Shown here: piece by piece, positions 31,459 to 35,226 of the stretch
How positions within the stretch are numbered: position 1 is the first letter of the stretch
Layout of the letters: every line of letters starts with the position of its first letter
Source of the DNA: JBEBSD01 sp040394475
GTDB taxonomy: Bacteria > Bacteroidota > Bacteroidia > Cytophagales > Spirosomataceae
DNA length: 35,226 bases
Reading direction: 5' to 3'
Assembly (NCBI GenBank): GCA_040394475.1
Contig: JBEBSD010000064.1
Coordinates: 1 to 35,226 of the forward strand
The notes under the pieces: generated by a model
The model's database searches: none
What the model saw: only the letters and a program-made list of their open reading frames with translations
What the model was told of the DNA's origin: nothing
Program-made: the position numbers and the translations under genes

Positions 31459-31524
31459 AAACAGGTGTAATACTTCTAAAACACACCCGCTGTTGCTGCC
31501 GAAACGGCCTCCCATTGCTGGCGG

Positions 31525-31815
31525 TCACTGCAACAATCCTTTTACCAATGTTTCCCATTCCGCCTTCAGCGTCCCGGATGGCATGGTAACACCTGCTCTC
31601 CGGTACCAGTAGCCCGCATTCCACTGGTCGCCCTCCACCCGGTGAAGGTAGGCGTGCAGCTGATCGTATTCACGGGTGCCTTCCCGGCTTTGCGCGATGG
31701 CGTGAGCCGTTTCCCAATCGCCCCGGGCTTCATGCCAGAGCGCGAGGAGCAGCTCCGGCAATGACGGAGGCGCTGAATCACGGGAAAGGGACTGTATAAA
31801 ATCGTCGTAGGTCAT
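31525..31815 (-). CDS. Small conserved protein of unknown function
   Basis: The protein is 96 residues from the ATG 31813-31815 (MTYDDFIQSLSRDSAPP). A longer frame from 31860 would cross the candidate promoter. The body, LPELLLALWHEARGDWETAHAIAQSREG, then YDQLHAYLHRVEGDQWNAGYWYRRAGV, is a recognisable small conserved family in bacteria, rich in Trp and His, with a W-x-A-H-x-I-A-Q core. I know of no assigned function. It has no signal or membrane segment and is probably a helical cytoplasmic protein. It is divergent from dinB and separated from the satD array by about 66 bases. Confidence 0.75.
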   Translation of the reverse strand: MTYDDFIQSLSRDSAPPSLPELLLALWHEARGDWETAHAIAQSREGTREYDQLHAYLHRVEGDQWNAGYWYRRAGVTMPSGTLKAEWETLVKGLLQ

Positions 31816-31857
31816 AAGAAGCTGCAGAAGAATAAAACCAGGTTGGTGGAAATACGG

Positions 31858-31865
31858 CAAATTTA
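31858..31865 (-). promoter_or_regulatory. Putative -7 element of the small conserved gene
   Basis: The minus strand reads TAAATTTG, an exact TAnnTTTG match about 43 bases before the ATG at 31815. A TTTG lies 16 bases further upstream, slightly closer than the ideal -33 distance. This element lies between the small gene and dinB and argues for the later dinB start. Confidence 0.4.
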
Positions 31866-31896
31866 CACGATATTTCCATTACAAACAGCGGTATCA

Positions 31897-32964
31897 TTGA
31901 CCAGGAAAATCCTTCATATCGATATGGACGCTTTTTTTGCCTCCGTGGAACAGCGGGATGACCCCTCCCTGCAAGGGAAGCCTGTTGCGGTCGGAGGGAG
32001 CGCCGAAAGGGGCGTCGTAGCGGCAGCCAGTTATGAAGCCCGGAAATTCGGGGTACGTTCCGCGATGCCTGCTGTGGTAGCAAAGCGGAAATGCCCCTCC
32101 CTGATCTTTGTAAAACCGCGTTTCGACGTATACCAGCAGGTATCGCGCCAGATCAGGGGCTTGTTTGCCGAATACACCCCGCTCATAGAACCTTTGTCGC
32201 TGGATGAAGCTTATCTGGATGTAACCGAGAACCTGAAAGGAATCACATCGGCTACCCGGATCGCTCGGGAAATCAAGGACAAGATCCGCGAAACAACCCG
32301 GTTGACGGCTTCGGCAGGCGTCTCTTACAACAAGTTCCTGGCCAAACTGGCTTCCGATTACCGAAAGCCCGACGGCCTGTTTGTCATCAGGCCGGGAGAA
32401 GGGGAGGCATTTGTCAGCGGCTTGTCCGTAGCCGTTTTTCATGGAATAGGCCGGGTAACGGCAGAGAAAATGCGGGGATTGGGGATTTTTACCGGGGCAG
32501 ACCTGAAGCTGCAGACGGAACCCTTCCTGCGGCAGCATTTCGGAAAGGCAGGGAGCCATTACTATCATATCGCCCGGGCAGAGGATCCGCGCCCCGTAGA
32601 ACCGGACCGTATCCGCAAATCGTCGGGTTCGGAAACTACCTTTGCCAAAGACCTGGAAACCCTGAAGGAAATGGAAGAAGGGCTCCGCCCATTGATCCGC
32701 GAGGTATGGGACTGGTGTGAACGGACCCAGGTCTTTGGCCGGACGGTGACTGTTAAGATAAAGTTCAGTGATTTTCAGATGATTACCAGGAGCCGGTCCG
32801 CCGTATTGCCGGTGATGACGGCCGGACTGCTGGCAAAAACAGCGTTTGAGCTGCTGGAAGAAGCGGCGCTGTTTGAGAAGCATGTGCGGCTGCTCGGAGT
32901 TTCCGTTTCCAACCTGGAGGACATGCAGCCCTATGAGGGGAAACAACTGACCATTACTTTCTAA
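31897..32964 (+). CDS. dinB: DNA polymerase IV (Y-family)
   Basis: The product is about 355 residues of translesion DNA polymerase. The palm has KILHIDMDAFFASVEQRD and LSLDEAYLDV, whose acidic residues hold the two Mg2+ ions. The fingers have VAAASYEARKFGVRSAMP, the HhH region FHGIGRVTAEKMRGLGI, and the little-finger domain follows with SSGSETTFAKDL. The start is taken as TTG at 31897-31899, because MTRKILHIDMDAFF is the usual N-terminus and an earlier TTG at 31843 would run over the divergent promoter. There is no ATG before the catalytic core. DinB makes error-prone bypass synthesis; no LexA box was recognised. The C-terminal beta-clamp motif is not obvious. Confidence 0.93.
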   Translation: MTRKILHIDMDAFFASVEQRDDPSLQGKPVAVGGSAERGVVAAASYEARKFGVRSAMPAVVAKRKCPSLIFVKPRFDVYQQVSRQIRGLFAEYTPLIEPLSLDEAYLDVTENLKGITSATRIAREIKDKIRETTRLTASAGVSYNKFLAKLASDYRKPDGLFVIRPGEGEAFVSGLSVAVFHGIGRVTAEKMRGLGIFTGADLKLQTEPFLRQHFGKAGSHYYHIARAEDPRPVEPDRIRKSSGSETTFAKDLETLKEMEEGLRPLIREVWDWCERTQVFGRTVTVKIKFSDFQMITRSRSAVLPVMTAGLLAKTAFELLEEAALFEKHVRLLGVSVSNLEDMQPYEGKQLTITF

Positions 32965-33041
32965 GGAGGACCCGCCGTTGGCACGAGTGCGCTGACCACG
33001 TCCTGAACATTTTTTTACCAACTGATAACATCAAGTATTGT

Positions 33042-35207
33042 ATGAGCCGTTTAGTCGCATTCTTTTTCGCTTTTATCAGCTGCATCTCTCTTCACGCACA
33101 GCTTCCTCCTACGTTTCAATGGCTCCCGGACGGGCAATCGTACCGGGAAGTAATCGAAGGGGAAATTGTAGAAATTTCATTAGCCGGTCAACCGGCTAAA
33201 ATACTGGTTTCCAAAGCAATGGCTACTCCCGAAGGCGCTTCGGTTTCGTTGCCCATCCGTAGCTATGAAGTGGCTGCCGGGGGAGATAAAGTGTTGCTTT
33301 ATACGAATACCAGGCGCGTCTGGCGGTATGATACCCGCGGCGATTACTGGGTTATTGACCTGAAAACCGGTCAGCTCCGCAAGCTGGGAGCGCAATTACC
33401 GGAAGCATCGCTCATGTTTGCCAAGTTTTCACCGGATGGCCGGAAGGCGGCTTTTGTGAGCGGGCATAATATCTATGTAGAAGACCTTCAGACCTTTCAG
33501 GTAAAGGCATTGACCCGGGACGGGGCGCCCCGGATGATCAACGGGACGTTTGACTGGGCGTACGAAGAAGAGTTCGATTGCCGGGACGGGTTCCGCTGGA
33601 GCCCGGATAGTAAAACGATTGCTTTCTGGCAGATCGACGCCACCGGGATCCGGGATTTCCTGATGATCAATAATACGGATTCGGTTTACTCCTTCAATGT
33701 GCCGGTAGAGTACCCTAAAGTGGGAGAGATGCCATCGCGCTATAAGATAGGCGTGGTGGATATCGCTACCGCCGGAACCCGCTGGATGCAAATTCCCGGA
33801 GATCCGGGGAATACCTATCTTCCCCGGATGGAGTTTGCCGGGAACGCGGGGCAGTTGGTCGTACAGCAGCTCAACCGGAAGCAGAATGAAAGTATTCTGT
33901 ATAATGTCAATACCGCTACCGGTGCCGCCCTGCCGTTCTATACTGAAAAGGAAGAGGCCTGGATCGATATTAAAAGCCGGTGGGAAAACGGTCCGGAGGG
34001 CTGGGACTGGCTTTCGGACGGCAATGAATTTGTCTGGATCAGTGAAAAGGACGGGTGGCGCCACGCCTACCGGGTGAGCAGGGACGGCCGGCAGGAAACC
34101 CTGATCACCCCCGGCGCGTATGACCTGATCGAACCGGTACGGATTGATGAAAGCAATAATGCCTATTACTTTATTGCCTCCCCTGACAATGCTACCCAGG
34201 CGTATCTGTACAGAGCCAATCTCGACGGTACCGGCACACCGCAGCGACTGAGCCCCGTCGCGCAGCCGGGTACGCACGCTTATGAGATTTCTCCGAAAGG
34301 ACATTATGCCATTCATACATTTTCCAATGCAAAGACTCCCCCGGTAACCCGATGGATCACCTTGCCCGATCATACGCCGCTGACCGCTGCCCCACCTGAC
34401 AGGGCTGCGGAGGCGCCGGAGATTGAATTTTTCAAGGTGACGACTGCAGACGGTGTGGAGGTGGACGCCTGGATGGTGAAGCCTGAACCGTTCGATCCGT
34501 CCAAAAAATACCCGATTGTCTTTTTTGTTTACGGGGAGCCGGCGATGAGCACGGTACGGGATGTCTACGGGACCGGACGTAACCGGAATTATCGGGGTAA
34601 TATGGCGAGGGACGGCTATATCTATGCCTCCATGGATAACCGGGGTACGCCGTCTCCTAAGGGGAAAGCCTGGCGAAAAGCCATTTACCGGAATATCGGG
34701 GTGATCAATATCCGCGATCAGGTCGGGGCAGCCAGGGCGATATTGGAGAAATTCCCGTTTATAGATACCAGCCGGGTGGCCGTCCACGGGCACAGCGGCG
34801 GCGGATCTTCGACCCTCAATCTGTTATTTCAGTACCCGGGCGTCTTTCAAACCGGTATTGCCGTAGCCGCGGTGGCCAGTCAGCTTACCTACGACAATAT
34901 TTACCAGGAGCGTTACATGGGCCTGCCGCAGGAAAACCTGGAGGATTTTCTGAAAGGTTCACCGGTAACACATGCTAAAAACTTACAGGGAAACCTGTTG
35001 TATATACACGGTACAGGTGACGACAACGTGCACTATCAGAACGCCGAACTGCTTATCAACGAGCTCGTAGCACACAACCGGCAGTTTCAGTTTATGGCCT
35101 ATCCGAACCGGACGCACGGGATCCGGGAAGGGGAAGGAACGGTTGCCCATTTTGCGACCCTGTTTACGGAGTTCCTGAAAAAGCACTGTCCGCCTGGTGG
35201 GAGATAG
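33042..35207 (+). CDS. Secreted dipeptidyl peptidase IV-like S9 peptidase
   Basis: The 721-residue protein has a signal peptide (MSRLVAFFFAFISCISLHAQ). An eight-bladed beta-propeller covers about 40-460, with FSPDGRKAAFV and FRWSPDSKTIAFWQID, and the DWAYEEEF segment that holds the substrate amino terminus in DPP-IV. The alpha/beta-hydrolase domain shows Ser585 in GHSGGGSS, Asp660/661 in HGTGDDNVHYQN and His692 in NRTHGIREG. It should remove N-terminal dipeptides, typically with proline or alanine at position two, in the periplasm. The catalytic motif GHSGGG differs slightly from GWSYGG of mammalian DPP-IV. The gene is complete, ending just before the window edge at a GGGGAAT direct repeat. 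Confidence 0.95.
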   Translation: MSRLVAFFFAFISCISLHAQLPPTFQWLPDGQSYREVIEGEIVEISLAGQPAKILVSKAMATPEGASVSLPIRSYEVAAGGDKVLLYTNTRRVWRYDTRGDYWVIDLKTGQLRKLGAQLPEASLMFAKFSPDGRKAAFVSGHNIYVEDLQTFQVKALTRDGAPRMINGTFDWAYEEEFDCRDGFRWSPDSKTIAFWQIDATGIRDFLMINNTDSVYSFNVPVEYPKVGEMPSRYKIGVVDIATAGTRWMQIPGDPGNTYLPRMEFAGNAGQLVVQQLNRKQNESILYNVNTATGAALPFYTEKEEAWIDIKSRWENGPEGWDWLSDGNEFVWISEKDGWRHAYRVSRDGRQETLITPGAYDLIEPVRIDESNNAYYFIASPDNATQAYLYRANLDGTGTPQRLSPVAQPGTHAYEISPKGHYAIHTFSNAKTPPVTRWITLPDHTPLTAAPPDRAAEAPEIEFFKVTTADGVEVDAWMVKPEPFDPSKKYPIVFFVYGEPAMSTVRDVYGTGRNRNYRGNMARDGYIYASMDNRGTPSPKGKAWRKAIYRNIGVINIRDQVGAARAILEKFPFIDTSRVAVHGHSGGGSSTLNLLFQYPGVFQTGIAVAAVASQLTYDNIYQERYMGLPQENLEDFLKGSPVTHAKNLQGNLLYIHGTGDDNVHYQNAELLINELVAHNRQFQFMAYPNRTHGIREGEGTVAHFATLFTEFLKKHCPPGGR

Positions 35208-35226
35208 GTGGTGGGGAATGGGGAAT

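Noticed and set aside
33429..34793. 454-codon open frame antisense to the DPP-IV-like gene
   Set aside because: The plus-strand peptidase has signal peptide, propeller and catalytic triad; the antisense frame is repetitive in His/Arg/Pro.

Overview
The window looks like a chromosomal segment of a member of the Bacteroidota, most likely near the Chitinophagaceae/Sphingobacteriia/Cytophagia. The reasons are a SusC/SusD pair behind an ECF sigma/FecR pair, a long NagB-LmbE fusion, a TPR-coiled-coil-HTH regulator, and many upstream -7 elements of the form TAnnTTTG with no Shine-Dalgarno-like sequences. No rRNA, tRNA, CRISPR array or prophage was seen. All assignments come from reading protein motifs; no search was run.

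Layout. 1-838 is gene-poor and decayed: an unidentified short reading-frame remnant and the end of an IS21-type element whose IstB tail is fused to an orphan HTH domain. 1011-2783 (-) is an intact TPR/HTH regulator, divergent from yidD (2987-3226). 3213-6486 (-) is a three-gene FecBCD/BtuFCD-type import operon (lipoprotein, permease, ATPase). 6668-10672 holds a low-molecular-weight phosphatase, the NagB-LmbE fusion and glyA, separated by strong bidirectional hairpins. 10841-13223 (-) is a compact operon of LLM flavin oxidoreductase, GNAT acetyltransferase and glycerophosphodiesterase.

13309-14622 is an accessory island: a REP-associated tyrosine transposase (RAYT) surrounded by several distinct small palindrome families, an inverted pair of REP-like elements, a 150-bp duplication that carries a truncated RAYT 5' end, and 93-bp tandem repeats. 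14661-18795 (+) holds housekeeping genes: a trmN6-like methyltransferase, a polyprenyl-phosphate-type glycosyltransferase, inorganic pyrophosphatase and prfC. 18946-20358 (-) is a secreted purple-acid-phosphatase-like enzyme with a long, probably structured leader.

20756-29203 (+) is a polysaccharide-utilisation-type locus: ECF sigma factor, FecR anti-sigma, SusC with an N-terminal STN signalling domain, SusD and a secreted iduronate-sulfatase-like sulfatase. This layout suggests trans-envelope induction by a sulfated glycan. 29439-35207 holds a Spy-like periplasmic protein, a SatD/DUF3307 pair, a small conserved protein of unknown function, dinB and a DPP-IV-like peptidase.

The two most unusual signals are the RAYT/REP island and a four-site array of 20-bp palindromes at an exact 29-bp period in front of satD. 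SatD itself reads as a nucleotide-cyclase-like domain joined to an HTH.
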